From contig JACQFI010000033.1 of the NCBI GenBank assembly GCA_016200135.1, positions 62,001 to 126,000 of the forward strand: a stretch of 64,000 bases of DNA, in the 5' to 3' direction. Below the pieces are notes generated by a model, which was not told the DNA's origin, did not search any database, and saw nothing but the letters and a program-made list of their open reading frames with translations. This document shows, in pieces, positions 1-9,007 of this stretch. A program made the position numbers and the translations under genes. Position 1 is the first letter of the stretch, and each line of letters begins with the position of its first letter. The stretch is from Planctomycetota bacterium (GTDB lineage Bacteria; Planctomycetota; SZUA-567; H5-PLA8).

Positions 1-795
1 CGTCCCGCCGGTGCCGTAGATCTCGATGCGCGGCAGATTCGCGTGCCAGACCGCGAAGCTCGTGACGATCGTCGCCACCGCGCCACTCTTGAAGTCCACC
101 ACTCCGGTGACGTGGTCGGGCGTCTCGACCTTGATCTTCTGGCCCTTCTTGGGCTCGCTGCCGATGAGGCGCTCCGGGCGTTGGATCGTCGAAGAGCCCG
201 CGACGCGCTTCGCGGGCCCAAGCATGTTCAGGAGCGCCGTGAGGTAGTACGGACCCATGTCGAACATCGGGCCGCCGCCGGCCTTGTAGTAGAATTCGGG
301 GTCCGGGTGCCAGCTCTCGTGGCCGGGGCAGGTCATAAAAGCCGTGGCGCTGAGCGGCTGGCCGATCTCGCCGTCGTCGATCAGCTTGCGGCAGGTCTGC
401 AGGCCGCCGCCGAGAAACGTGCCCGGCGCGCAGCCGGTGCGGACCTTCTGCTTCTTGGCTTCGGCGACCATCTTCTGCCCGTCTTTAAGCGCCACCGCGA
501 GCGGCTTCTCGTTGTAAACGTGCTTCCCGGCCTTGATCGCCTGGAGCGCGACTTCGGCGTGCGCCTTGGGGATGGTGAGGTTCACGACGATCTCGATCGC
601 GGGATCGGCCAGGAGTTCCTTCACGGAACAGGCCTTCGCAACCCAGAACTCGTCCGCGCGCGCCTGGGCGCGCTGCGGGTCGATGTCCGCGACGGCGGCG
701 ACTTCGAGGATGGGGAACGATTGGGCGGTGGCGAGGTACGCGCGGCTGATGTTGCCGCATCCGACGATGCCGACTTTCACGCGCTGCTTGGACAT
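1..795 (-). CDS. Gfo/Idh/MocA-family NAD(P)-dependent oxidoreductase (3' end cut by window)
   Basis: This is the N-terminal 265 residues of a sugar or inositol dehydrogenase-type oxidoreductase; the gene runs off the left edge. The Rossmann motif GIVGCGNIS lies at residues 9-17, an acidic residue follows beta-2 (VADID), and the family EKP motif is at 96-98, its Lys contacting cofactor and substrate. A GGGPMFDMGPYY segment typical of the C-terminal substrate domain also reads cleanly. The ATG at 793-795 is preceded by an AGAGGAG-like ribosome site. Members oxidise or reduce sugars, inositols and related ligands, so the substrate cannot be told from sequence. It is divergent from the sigma factor gene; the gap holds a long inverted repeat. 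Confidence 0.9.
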   Translation of the reverse strand, partial: MSKQRVKVGIVGCGNISRAYLATAQSFPILEVAAVADIDPQRAQARADEFWVAKACSVKELLADPAIEIVVNLTIPKAHAEVALQAIKAGKHVYNEKPLAVALKDGQKMVAEAKKQKVRTGCAPGTFLGGGLQTCRKLIDDGEIGQPLSATAFMTCPGHESWHPDPEFYYKAGGGPMFDMGPYYLTALLNMLGPAKRVAGSSTIQRPERLIGSEPKKGQKIKVETPDHVTGVVDFKSGAVATIVTSFAVWHANLPRIEIYGTGGT

Positions 796-843
796 GGGGA
801 GAGCTTCTCCTCTTGGGTGTTTTGGAAGCCCAAGAGACTAGCG

Positions 844-931
844 TAAAACGTAAAACGTAAAACGTAATTACCGCCTGAGAGGAGCCCGGTGCGACTCGGC
901 GCCAAAATTACGTTTTACGTTTTACGTTTTA
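844..931. repeat. 26-bp perfect inverted repeat built of AAAACGT heptads
   Basis: Left arm 844-869 and right arm 906-931 are exact reverse complements. Each arm contains three tandem AAAACGT units ending in AATT, and the loop is about 36 bases. It is AT-rich against a GC-rich background and lies between two divergent genes. It could be a transcriptional insulator or terminator, a regulator site, or an interspersed genomic repeat. No transposase is near. Confidence 0.8.
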
Positions 932-999
932 GCCGCACCATATACGGGTTCCCATGCAGCAAGCATTCGGCCCCGCGTCTCCAGGATAACGTGCACACG

Positions 1000-1614
1000 A
1001 TGGCCGCCGGAGCCCATCGCGAAGAACCTTCCTCCGCCCGCGAACCCGCGGCCGCGGCGGATGTGTCGCGGCCGGACGCCGCCAGCGCGTACGCCTTCGC
1101 GGCGGATGCCGCGTGCGTGCGCGCCGTCCTGGCGGGGCAAAAAGAGCGGTTCGAGGAATTGGTCGGGCGCTACCAGAATGTCGTCTACGCGGTGGCGCTC
1201 GGCTACATGAAGGACGCCCAGCGCGCGGAGGACCTCGCGCAGGAAGTCTTCATCAACGCCTTCGCGAACCTGGCGCAGTTGCGCGAGCCCGACCGGTTTC
1301 TGCCGTGGCTCCTGCAGATCGCGCGCAACCGGAGCTACCGGGAAGCGCACAAGGCCGCCGCGCGGCCCGAGCAGGCCCTCAGCGAGGCCCACGAACCCGC
1401 GGCGCCGGGCCCGAATCAAGATGTCCAACGCGCGGCCAACGTACTGGCTTTAGTAGAGGAGTTGCCCGAGCCCTATCGCGGAACGCTGCTGATGAAGTAC
1501 CGCCAGGGGCTCAGTTGCAAGGAGATCGCCGAGAGCGAAGGTGTGCCGATCGGGACGATCACGAGCCGGCTCACGCGCGCGCTCGCGGTGCTGAGAACAG
1601 CCTTGGGACAATGA
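1000..1614 (+). CDS. ECF-type RNA polymerase sigma factor (sigma-70 family)
   Basis: The 204-residue protein has sigma region 2 at about 48-114 (helices around RFEELVGRYQN and the EDLAQEVFINAF core) and region 4 at about 146-200 (ELPEPYRGTLLMKY followed by the helix-turn-helix CKEIAESEGVPIGTITSRL). There is no region 3, as in extracytoplasmic-function sigma factors. It should direct core polymerase to a small regulon. I chose ATG 1000. A GTG at 889 has a better ribosome site (GAGGAG at 878-883), but would make the inverted-repeat arm coding, giving a low-complexity N terminus with no homology value. The FecR-like gene downstream is its likely regulator. Confidence 0.93.
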   Translation: MAAGAHREEPSSAREPAAAADVSRPDAASAYAFAADAACVRAVLAGQKERFEELVGRYQNVVYAVALGYMKDAQRAEDLAQEVFINAFANLAQLREPDRFLPWLLQIARNRSYREAHKAAARPEQALSEAHEPAAPGPNQDVQRAANVLALVEELPEPYRGTLLMKYRQGLSCKEIAESEGVPIGTITSRLTRALAVLRTALGQ

Positions 1615-1736
1615 CGAATTATAATCACAACTCATTGTGCATTAACGAGTTCCGATTCAGTACTGGTTTGAAAATAGGTCTCGAAAGCGTGCAGCAAAGG
1701 ATAAGCAGCGGGCTCTAAATGACCGAGAGGATGAGC

Positions 1737-2975
1737 ATGAGCACTCGCGATCCCAACCTGGCCTTGCCCGAAGAATTCGCCCGCGCGGCGGAACTGCATC
1801 TGCGCTGCAAGATGGGTGAAGATCTGAGCGCGGCGGAACTCACCGAGCTGGACCAGGCCAAGAGCGACGCCGCGACGGCCGAGTTCCTGAACGGGCTCGA
1901 CGACACGGACGAGGTGCTGACCGCGGCGATGAAGAAGGCGCGGCCGGCGGCGGACTTCTCTAAGAAGGTGATGGCGCAAGTTTCCAAGCCTGCGGGTTCC
2001 GCCAAGATCTTCGCGGCCTCGGGGCTCTTCGCTTCCATGGGCCGGAAAGTGCTGATCGGCGTTGGCGTAGCCGCCGCGGTGGCCTTGGCCGCTCTGGCCG
2101 CGCTGCAGGGGCTGAAAGCCACGCCGGGCGAAGCGCCCAAGGTCGCCCGGACGGACGGAGCGACCGGACCCAAAGTCGCGAAAGGCAGCTTGAAGGACGC
2201 GGCGGGCCGCGAGGTCCAGAACGTCGCGGCGGGGCAGCGCTACCGCACGGGCGAGCAGGAAGTGGTGCTGCAGGTCGGCAGCCAATCCATGCTGAAGATC
2301 ACGCCGAACACCGAATTCGAGGCGCTGGCCGCGGAGGCCGGCGAACCCCAGCGGAACGGTCTCCAACTGCGCAACGGTTCGCTGTACGCGAACGAAGCGG
2401 GCGCCGAACCGTTGCTGGTGCGGGCCCCGGCCTTCGACGCGGAAGTCAAGCGCGGCGTCGCGTGGGTGCATCAGGAGGGGTCCGAAGGCGAGCACGCCGG
2501 AGCGCCGGGCATCGTGCTGGTCTTTAAGGGCAGCGCGCGCGTGCGTTTGACGGCGGAAGGCGAGACCGTAACGCTGGGCGAAGGCGAGTTGTACGTCGCG
2601 GGGGGGACCGTGCAGCCGGTGGGCGCGTTCCTTGAAGAAGCGCCGCGCCGCGCCGCGGACCTCGAGAAGGCTCCGCCACTCGACGAGACCGCCAAGGAAA
2701 AACGGGCCCGCTACCATAAGGTAGTCGAAGGCTACCGCTCGGACCTGCACAGCCTCGACGATGAGATTGCCCATACGACGGATGCCGCGCGGCTGGCCGA
2801 GATGAAGACGCGGCGCGATCGGGTCCGCGCGCTGCTCGAACAGCATCGCCACAAGCTCGACGGGATGGCCACGACGGAAGAGGACGCGCCGGCCAAGGCG
2901 CGCTCGCTCCGCCGCTCCATCGAGAACGTGCGCAAGGGCCAGGACGGCTTCAAGGACCCCAGCACCTGGATGTAA
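1737..2975 (+). CDS. Membrane-anchored FecR-domain protein, probable anti-sigma partner
   Basis: About 412 residues. There is a cytoplasmic N-terminal helical part (acidic, anti-sigma-like in position), one membrane span at about 105-124 rich in Ala/Val/Leu, and an extracytoplasmic FecR-like beta domain at about 150-300 (GQRYRTGEQE, LRNGSLYANEAG and RGVAWVHQ segments). A charged helical tail ends the protein. FecR proteins pass surface signals to the sigma factor encoded beside them, and the 122-base spacing from the sigma gene fits that. No classical zinc anti-sigma motif (HxxxCxxC) is seen. Three in-frame ATGs exist (1719, 1731, 1737); GAGAGG at 1725-1730 favours 1737. No TonB receptor gene is adjacent. 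Confidence 0.8.
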   Translation: MSTRDPNLALPEEFARAAELHLRCKMGEDLSAAELTELDQAKSDAATAEFLNGLDDTDEVLTAAMKKARPAADFSKKVMAQVSKPAGSAKIFAASGLFASMGRKVLIGVGVAAAVALAALAALQGLKATPGEAPKVARTDGATGPKVAKGSLKDAAGREVQNVAAGQRYRTGEQEVVLQVGSQSMLKITPNTEFEALAAEAGEPQRNGLQLRNGSLYANEAGAEPLLVRAPAFDAEVKRGVAWVHQEGSEGEHAGAPGIVLVFKGSARVRLTAEGETVTLGEGELYVAGGTVQPVGAFLEEAPRRAADLEKAPPLDETAKEKRARYHKVVEGYRSDLHSLDDEIAHTTDAARLAEMKTRRDRVRALLEQHRHKLDGMATTEEDAPAKARSLRRSIENVRKGQDGFKDPSTWM

Positions 2976-3059
2976 GGCCTATCATGGCCGCGGTAAATGC
3001 GGTTTTCGTGACAGGCACGGACGCAGATCATTCACGGGGACGAATCAAGGAGGTGTGCG

Positions 3060-4097
3060 ATGGTTTGGAAGCGGATGTTAAGCGCTGGATTCTGCGCCGC
3101 GGTGGCGTTGAGTGGCGTGCACGCGCTCGCCGAAGACGGCCAGGACGCGCCGAAGCCGGAAGGCAAACCGGATGGCAAGGCGGAAGGCAAACGCCAGCGC
3201 ATGCAGCGCGGCGGCGACAACCAGGGCGGAGACCCGGCCGGAGGCCAGGGCGGCGGTCGCGGCGGACGCATGGGCGGGCCGGGTGGGTTTGGCGGCTTCG
3301 GCGGGCCGGGCGGCGGACGCGGCGGCCTGGAGCGCATGCTCCTGGGCGCGATGGGCATCGAGCCGGGCGTGAAGACGGACCAGCTCACGTACGGTTCCGA
3401 GCGGCGCCTGGTCACGCGCGTGCCGGTCGGCGGCATCGACAGCCTCAACGAGAACGCGGACGGCTTTAAGGTCGAAGAGATCTACACGCTCACCGACGAG
3501 CAGACCAAAGCCGTGGAAGGCCTGCGCGACGAGTACAAGACCGAGCTCGAGAAGCTCCAGAAGCAGCTCGACGAGGCCAACGCCGCGGTCGCGACCCAGG
3601 TGAAGGCCCTGCGCGCGAAGTACGAGCAGCGCGCCAACGACGTGCTGACCGGCGACCCCAAGTCCGAGAAGGAAAAGCTCGACACGCTGGCCAAGGAGTA
3701 CAACCAGAAGCACGCCGAGACCGTGCAGGCCAAGAAGAGCGAGGCCGAGGACCTGATCCGGGAAGGACAGAAGGCCGCCGCCGATGCGCGGGACCAGGGC
3801 GGCAACGGCAACGCCGGCATCCAGGAGGCCATGCGCAATGGCTTCGAGTTCATGCGCACGGTCCGGGAGAAGTCCGACGAACTGGGCAAGACCTACGCCG
3901 AGAAGCTCAAGGCCATTCCCACCGGCGACGCCAAGACCAAGCTCGAAGCGGAGCTGCAGAAGATCGAGCGGCGCGGGCAGGGCCGCGGCATGGGCGGACC
4001 GGGAGGCCCCGGCGGACAGGGCGGTCCGGGCAAGCAGGGCGACGGCAAACCGGGCGGCGACGCCAAGAAGCCGGAACCACCGCCGGATAACTTCTAA
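3060..4097 (+). CDS. Secreted glycine-rich, coiled-coil protein of unknown function
   Basis: 345 residues with an N-terminal signal peptide (predicted cleavage after ALA at about residue 24). A Gly-rich block (GGRGGRMGGPGG-type repeats) spans about 50-95, a highly charged helical or coiled-coil region about 140-300, and a second Gly/Pro-rich tail ends in PEPPPDNF. A strong ribosome site (AAGGAGG, about 3047-3053) precedes ATG 3060. I do not recognise a named family. The layout resembles envelope-stress or periplasmic proteins sharing an operon with ECF sigma and FecR genes, and it may be a target or effector of that system. A bidirectional terminator follows. Confidence 0.75.
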   Translation: MVWKRMLSAGFCAAVALSGVHALAEDGQDAPKPEGKPDGKAEGKRQRMQRGGDNQGGDPAGGQGGGRGGRMGGPGGFGGFGGPGGGRGGLERMLLGAMGIEPGVKTDQLTYGSERRLVTRVPVGGIDSLNENADGFKVEEIYTLTDEQTKAVEGLRDEYKTELEKLQKQLDEANAAVATQVKALRAKYEQRANDVLTGDPKSEKEKLDTLAKEYNQKHAETVQAKKSEAEDLIREGQKAAADARDQGGNGNAGIQEAMRNGFEFMRTVREKSDELGKTYAEKLKAIPTGDAKTKLEAELQKIERRGQGRGMGGPGGPGGQGGPGKQGDGKPGGDAKKPEPPPDNF

Positions 4098-4136
4098 CGG
4101 CAGAGGTTCGTGACCCAAGAACTGCGTACAACAAAA

Positions 4137-4166
4137 AACGGAGGCTGGTTAAACCCAGCCTCCGTT
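4137..4166. terminator. Bidirectional intrinsic terminator
   Basis: A perfect 12-bp stem (4137-4148 with 4155-4166, arm AACGGAGGCTGG) encloses a 6-base loop. A T-rich run (CTATTTTT) follows on the plus strand and an A6 run precedes it, giving a U-run for minus-strand transcripts. It separates the convergent glycine-rich gene and rplC. Confidence 0.9.
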
Positions 4167-4217
4167 CTATTTTTGGTTGCGTTGTTTAGTGCCGTTCTCT
4201 GAATCCTGCTCCCTGCG

Positions 4218-4901
4218 TTACTTCGCCGCCTTCCTCCTGGCTTCCTTATCGAGGCGGACCTTTTCCTGGATCGACTTGCGCACGACGACGAACGAACCGT
4301 TCGCGCCCGGCACGCAGCCGCGCACGAGCAGGATATGGTTTTCGGGATCGATCTTGACCACGCGCAGACCCGAGACGGTCTGGTTCGCGACGCCCCAGTG
4401 GCCGGCCATCTTCTTGCCCTTGGGCACGCCCTTGTTGATCGACATGTGACGACCCAGGCCGCCGGGTGCGCGGTGACGCTTCGAACAGCCGTGGCTGGCG
4501 GGCAGGCCGTGGAAGTTCCAGCGGCGCACGACGCCAGCGAAGCCCTTGCCCTTGGTCACGCCCGAGACATCCACCTTCAGCGTGCCTTCGAGCACCTGCA
4601 CCGTTACTTCGTCGCCCGTCTTATCGGTTGGGGCCGCGAGGAGCCGGATCTCGCGGACGAACCGCTTCGGCTCCGAACCGGCCTTCTCGAAATGGCCGAG
4701 CAGCGGGAGGCTGGTGTTCTTTTCTTTCTTGCCGGCGAAACCGAGCTGAATCGCGGAGTAGCCGTCGCTCTCAGGCGTCTTCACCTGCAGGACCTTGCAC
4801 GGTCCGGCCTCGATCACGGTCACGCCGATGCGCCCGCCCTTTTCGTCGAACACCTGGGTCATGCCGACTTTGCGGCCCAGGATACCCGTAGTGGAGGACA
4901 T
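4218..4901 (-). CDS. rplC: 50S ribosomal protein L3
   Basis: 227 residues beginning GILGRKVGMTQVFDEKG, the L3 N-terminal signature. The conserved core VTKGKGFAGVVRRWNFHG and the glycine/basic loop with SHGCSKRHRAPGG follow. L3 binds 23S rRNA near the peptidyl transferase centre and nucleates large-subunit assembly. The ATG at 4899-4901 has an AAAGGAG ribosome site. The protein is slightly longer than usual because of a basic C-terminal tail. In most bacteria rplC lies between rpsJ and rplD in the S10 operon; here neither is present, a terminator closes the 3' side, and more than 400 bases of non-coding DNA lie upstream. Confidence 0.97.
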   Translation of the reverse strand: MSSTTGILGRKVGMTQVFDEKGGRIGVTVIEAGPCKVLQVKTPESDGYSAIQLGFAGKKEKNTSLPLLGHFEKAGSEPKRFVREIRLLAAPTDKTGDEVTVQVLEGTLKVDVSGVTKGKGFAGVVRRWNFHGLPASHGCSKRHRAPGGLGRHMSINKGVPKGKKMAGHWGVANQTVSGLRVVKIDPENHILLVRGCVPGANGSFVVVRKSIQEKVRLDKEARRKAAK

Positions 4902-5334
4902 GAAACACGACTCCTTTGATCAAGGCCGTGGCGGGGAACTCATTTGCCGAAGCCCTTGGCTTGGCAGGACGTGCGCTTAAAGCGCACGGAGAGGTCCACA
5001 CTTCCCGGCTAAGGTCCTGGGCAGCGGTCCAGTCGCGGCACGCACGGGTCCGCCGGACTTGCCCGAAATGAAGGCTCAGAAGATAGCCTGTAGACGGGCC
5101 CAGTCAACTCGCTTCGCGGACTTGGCTTAGAGCGGTCTCCCCCGCCCCAGGATCGACCTTTGCGCGCTTGGAAAGGTTTGGTAAAAGCTTGGCGGCCCAA
5201 AAGGTTCTGTAATCGGGACCCGCGCCTCGGCCGGAAAGCCTACTCTAAATGGTTTGGGCTCCTCACATTCCGCAGCCGTCTTAGGTGAGCCGAGTGCTCA
5301 AGAACAACAGCTTCCGCCGTTGGAAAGGATAGCC
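4902..5334. other. Intergenic region between rplC and the peptide-transporter operon
   Basis: 433 bases without a convincing gene. It holds a candidate rplC promoter (5080-5107, minus strand) and a small perfect hairpin at 4971-4987 (7-bp arms GTGCGCT/AGCGCAC, 3-base loop), which would lie in the rplC leader. No U-run follows the hairpin, so it is not an obvious terminator; a leader role in L3 control is only a guess. Nothing else is seen. Confidence 0.6.
5080..5107 (-). promoter_or_regulatory. Candidate sigma-70-type promoter for rplC
   Basis: Read on the minus strand: TTGACT (5107-5102), a 16-base spacer, then TATCTT (5085-5080). The -35 box matches 5 of 6 consensus bases and the -10 box 4 of 6. 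It would give a leader of roughly 170 bases before the rplC ATG. It supports independent transcription of rplC. Confidence 0.35.
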
Positions 5335-7743
5335 ATGCGCGACAGGCCCCTCTTTCTGGACGTGGCCCCGCTCGTTCTCCTTTTTGTAGCGGCCGTGCTC
5401 CTCGCAATCATCGTGATCGAGAACGAGCGCGGCTGGCGCGTGATGCAGGAGATCAAGAAAGAGCAGGCGGCCCTCACCGAGCAGAACCGCGCCATTCTCT
5501 CGAAGCTCACCGACGGGCTGAAGCTCCAGCCCTCGGGCACGCCGGAAACGCCACGCGAGACGGCTCACGAGACGCCCGAGTTTAAGACCGGCGACGATCT
5601 GCTGGGCGAAGTCACGGAAGGCCAGAGGTGTCCGGAGCCCAACGGGGACGAGAAAGCCGAGGACGGCGACTGGCTGGTCACGGCCGCACAGGAAGACCCC
5701 AAGTCGCTTAACGCGCTGATCGAACACGCCGCAGACGTCTCCGGCCTCTTCTACAGCGCGCACGACTCGCTCTGCGGCCGGGCCTTCAAGGATTTAAAAT
5801 GGTGGGAGCCGCACCTGGCTCACGCGTGGGCCAAGGCCCTGGTCTGCTTCGCGTATCCTAAAGACGGCAACGCCAAGGCGCTGGCGGACGAGATCAACGC
5901 GAAGTGGGACGCAGCGCTAAAAAAGAAGCTGCAGATCCGGACCATCACCGCCGCCGACGCCGAAGGCCGCCCCGCGGTCCGCATCGCCATCGCCGACGTC
6001 AACAACGACTACCGCGAAGTCCTCAAGAAGGACTTCGGCGCGCGCATCTTTACGCAGTGGTGGTTCTACGTCTCCTTCAACGGCCCCGGCGACTTCATGG
6101 ACGGCAAGACGATCACGCCGGACGCCGTGGCGGAGCTGCTCGAAGCCAAGCTCGCCGCGGCCGGGGTGAAAGGGCAGTTCCTCGCGCCGGTGAAGGGCTC
6201 GCAGCGCGTCGTGCTGCGACTGCTGGGCGACGAGAAGAACCGCGACGCCGTGGCGGCGGGGCTCAAGGCGCTCGAAGCGTCTCCGGACAACACATGCAAG
6301 GTCATCGACGACAAATCGGCCAGCGGCAAGCGCGAGGACCGGCTCCTCGGGTTCGAGCAGATGGAAGACTACCTGGCGCAGGAGAAACCGGTCTTTACCT
6401 TCTTCCTGCGCAAGGACGTGAAGTGGCACGACGGGAAGCCCTTCAGCGGCAAGGATGCCGTGTGGACCTACAACACGATCATGGACCCGCGCATCCTGTG
6501 CGGGCCGATGCGCAACTACTACCAGGACCTCGAATCGGTCGCGCTCGTGAACGACGATCCGTACACCGTGCGATTTACGTGGTTCAAGCCGTATTTCAGA
6601 GCTTGGAGCCAGTCGGCCGAATTTGTGCCGATCTCCGAGGCGTATTACCACTACGACGATCCGAAGGAGTTCAACACGGGTCCAAAGAACATGAATCTGG
6701 TGGGCGACGGCGCATGGCAACTCGATCATTGGGAACGCCAGAAGGAACTCGTATTTGTGCGCAACGAGAACTACTACGGCGCCAAACCCCATTTCAAGCG
6801 CCAAGTCGTGCAAATCATTAAAGAACGGCAGGTCCAATTGCAGGCCTTCGAGGAGGGAAAACTCGATTATTACAACTTGCTGCCGTCCCAAATGAAATCG
6901 AGGGAGAACGACGAAGCCTTTCGCGGCAAGTTCAACGTAAACATCTCCATCGCGAACAACTATCGCTATATCGGCTGGAACGAGCGCAACCCGCTCTTCA
7001 AGGACAAGGCCGTGCGGCAGGCACTGACCCTGCTGGTCGACCGGGAGCGCATCTGCAAGGAGACCATGCGCGGGTATGCGGTCCCGCAGCACGGCACGGT
7101 CCATCCCGACAACCCCGCCTATTGGAAGGATCTGGACAAGCACGCGTGGCCGTTCGATCCCGAGCGGGCCAAGAAGCAGCTCGCCGAGGCCGGTTGGAAG
7201 GACACCGACGGCGACGGCGTGCTGGACAAGGACGGCGTGCCCTTCCGCTTCTCGCTGATCATCAGGACCGCGGTTCCCGAGTTCGAGGCGCTCGCCTCGA
7301 TGGTCAAAGAGAGTTTCGCGAAGGCCGGCATTGAAGTGAAGGTCAACAACCTCGACTGGTCGGCGCTCCTGGAGAAGGTCAACCACTTGAACTTCGACGC
7401 CGTCCTGCTCGGGTGGCAATTGGGCAGCGGCGAGGAAGACCCCTACCAGCTCTGGCATTCCTCGCAGATCCACGAGAAAGAGCACAACTTCTGCCGCTTC
7501 GTGAACAAGGAAGCCGACCAGATCATCGAGGACTGCCGCCGGGAACTGAATCCCGACAAGCGCTACGCAAAGTTGCAGCGCTTTCAGCAGATCATCCTGA
7601 ACGAGCAGCCATACACGTTTCTGTTCGTGGAGAAGCGCTTGGTCGCCTACGACAACCGCATTCAGAATGTCCAATACCGGCTGATTGGAGGGAACTCCGA
7701 TCGCTGGTGGGTGCCTGTGGCCCGGCAGAAGCACAAGGAATGA
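5335..7743 (+). CDS. Membrane-anchored ABC transporter substrate-binding protein, family 5 (peptide/oligopeptide type)
   Basis: About 802 residues, against 500-560 for typical DppA/OppA proteins. A membrane span lies at about residues 8-29 with a short helical stalk after it, so the receptor is tethered rather than lipidated. An acidic N-terminal region of some 200 residues is followed by the SBP family-5 fold: FFLRKDVKWHDGKPFSGKDAVW, the LVGDGAWQLDHWE region, and VRQALTLLVDRERICKE. It should capture peptides or similar ligands for the permeases downstream. ATG 5335 has GGAAAGGA before it; a TTG at 5254 would give an implausible soluble extension. It heads a five-gene operon ending at 12722. 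Confidence 0.9.
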   Translation: MRDRPLFLDVAPLVLLFVAAVLLAIIVIENERGWRVMQEIKKEQAALTEQNRAILSKLTDGLKLQPSGTPETPRETAHETPEFKTGDDLLGEVTEGQRCPEPNGDEKAEDGDWLVTAAQEDPKSLNALIEHAADVSGLFYSAHDSLCGRAFKDLKWWEPHLAHAWAKALVCFAYPKDGNAKALADEINAKWDAALKKKLQIRTITAADAEGRPAVRIAIADVNNDYREVLKKDFGARIFTQWWFYVSFNGPGDFMDGKTITPDAVAELLEAKLAAAGVKGQFLAPVKGSQRVVLRLLGDEKNRDAVAAGLKALEASPDNTCKVIDDKSASGKREDRLLGFEQMEDYLAQEKPVFTFFLRKDVKWHDGKPFSGKDAVWTYNTIMDPRILCGPMRNYYQDLESVALVNDDPYTVRFTWFKPYFRAWSQSAEFVPISEAYYHYDDPKEFNTGPKNMNLVGDGAWQLDHWERQKELVFVRNENYYGAKPHFKRQVVQIIKERQVQLQAFEEGKLDYYNLLPSQMKSRENDEAFRGKFNVNISIANNYRYIGWNERNPLFKDKAVRQALTLLVDRERICKETMRGYAVPQHGTVHPDNPAYWKDLDKHAWPFDPERAKKQLAEAGWKDTDGDGVLDKDGVPFRFSLIIRTAVPEFEALASMVKESFAKAGIEVKVNNLDWSALLEKVNHLNFDAVLLGWQLGSGEEDPYQLWHSSQIHEKEHNFCRFVNKEADQIIEDCRRELNPDKRYAKLQRFQQIILNEQPYTFLFVEKRLVAYDNRIQNVQYRLIGGNSDRWWVPVARQKHKE

Positions 7744-7771
7744 TTTCGAGGCCGCGAGTATCTGAGGTTCG

Positions 7772-9004
7772 ATGACCACCTACATTCTCAAGCGCCTGCT
7801 GCTCATGCCGTTCATGCTCCTCGGCATTACGCTGATCAGCTTCTGCATCATCGTGCTCGCGCCCGGCACCAGCGCAACCAATGCCGGCGCGGACATGAAC
7901 GCCGAGCGGCTCTCGCAGGAACAGGTCCAGGTGCTGCAGCAGACGTTCCACGTCGGCGAGCCGTTGCATCTGCGCTACCTGTACTGGGTCGGGCTGCTGC
8001 AACCTCAACCCTACGCCATCGAATGGCGCGATTGGTGCAAGAGCAAGGCACGCGAACTGGCCGACGCCTCCGACGATCCCGCCCGCCACGCGGAACTCAT
8101 CGCGTACATCCAGGCGCTCAATGCCCAGCAGCGCTCGGCCAAGGATTTTCACGACCCCGGCGACGCGCTGCCCGAAAAGTGGGCGGCGCTGGACCGCGAG
8201 ATTCGAGCCCAAGTGCACGTGCCCTGGCGCGGCGTGCTTTTCTTCGATTTCGGCCAATCGGTGGCCACGCCGTCGCTCTCGGTCTCCCAGCGACTGCTCG
8301 ACGCCCTGCCCATCACGCTGCTTCTGAACGTGATCTGCTTTTTCGTGATCTACACCGCGGCGATTCCGCTCGGCATCGTGGGAGCGGTAAAGCACAACCG
8401 TTTAACCGACCGGTGCCTGACGCTGGCGCTCTTCGTCCTGTATTCGCTCCCCAGTTTCTGGGTGGCCCTGCTGTTGATCAAACTCATGGTCGATCTGCCC
8501 GAAGACTACCGGCTGCCCTACGTGGGCATGCTGTCTTCCGGCGCGGAGGACCTGCCTACGCTGGCGTATCTCTGGGAAGGCACGAAGCACCTGATCCTCC
8601 CGGTCATCTGCCTGAGCTACGTGAGCGTTGCCAGCCTCTCGCGCTACATGCGCGTAGGGATGCTGGACGTGATCCGCGCGGATTTCATCCGCACCGCGCG
8701 CGCAAAAGGCTGCCCCGAAAACACGGTGATCTACAAGCACGCCTTGCGGAACTCGTTGATTCCCATCGTGACCCTGATCGGCGGGCTGCTCCCGAGCCTG
8801 ATCGGCGGCAGTCTCCTGATCGAATCCATCTTCAGCATCCCGGGCATGGGGCTGCTCAGCTATCAAGCGGTGCTGACGCACGATTACACGGTGCTGATGG
8901 CCAACATCACCATCGGGGCCGTGCTGGTGATGCTGGGGATTCTCACGTCGGACCTGCTGTATCTCGCCGTCGATCCGCGGATCGCCTTCGAGAAGGGAGC
9001 GTAG
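7772..9004 (+). CDS. ABC transporter permease, DppB/OppB type, with enlarged first extracytoplasmic loop
   Basis: 410 residues. TM1 is at about 9-30 and is followed by roughly 130 hydrophilic residues before the remaining helices; standard DppB proteins are 310-340 residues. The cytoplasmic EAA coupling loop is clear (DFIRTARAKGCPENTVIYKHALRNS), and SIPGMGLLSYQAVLTHDY near the C terminus is typical. It forms half of the inner-membrane channel with the product at 9008. It starts 28 bases after the receptor gene. The extra loop probably contacts the enlarged receptor (inference). Confidence 0.92.
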   Translation: MTTYILKRLLLMPFMLLGITLISFCIIVLAPGTSATNAGADMNAERLSQEQVQVLQQTFHVGEPLHLRYLYWVGLLQPQPYAIEWRDWCKSKARELADASDDPARHAELIAYIQALNAQQRSAKDFHDPGDALPEKWAALDREIRAQVHVPWRGVLFFDFGQSVATPSLSVSQRLLDALPITLLLNVICFFVIYTAAIPLGIVGAVKHNRLTDRCLTLALFVLYSLPSFWVALLLIKLMVDLPEDYRLPYVGMLSSGAEDLPTLAYLWEGTKHLILPVICLSYVSVASLSRYMRVGMLDVIRADFIRTARAKGCPENTVIYKHALRNSLIPIVTLIGGLLPSLIGGSLLIESIFSIPGMGLLSYQAVLTHDYTVLMANITIGAVLVMLGILTSDLLYLAVDPRIAFEKGA

Positions 9005-9007
9005 CGC

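Noticed and set aside
844..931. Ends of an insertion sequence
   Set aside because: The arms are only 36 bases apart with no transposase or target-site duplication.
5917..7779. 620-residue minus-strand open frame
   Set aside because: It is antisense to the substrate-binding protein gene; no domain or ribosome site.
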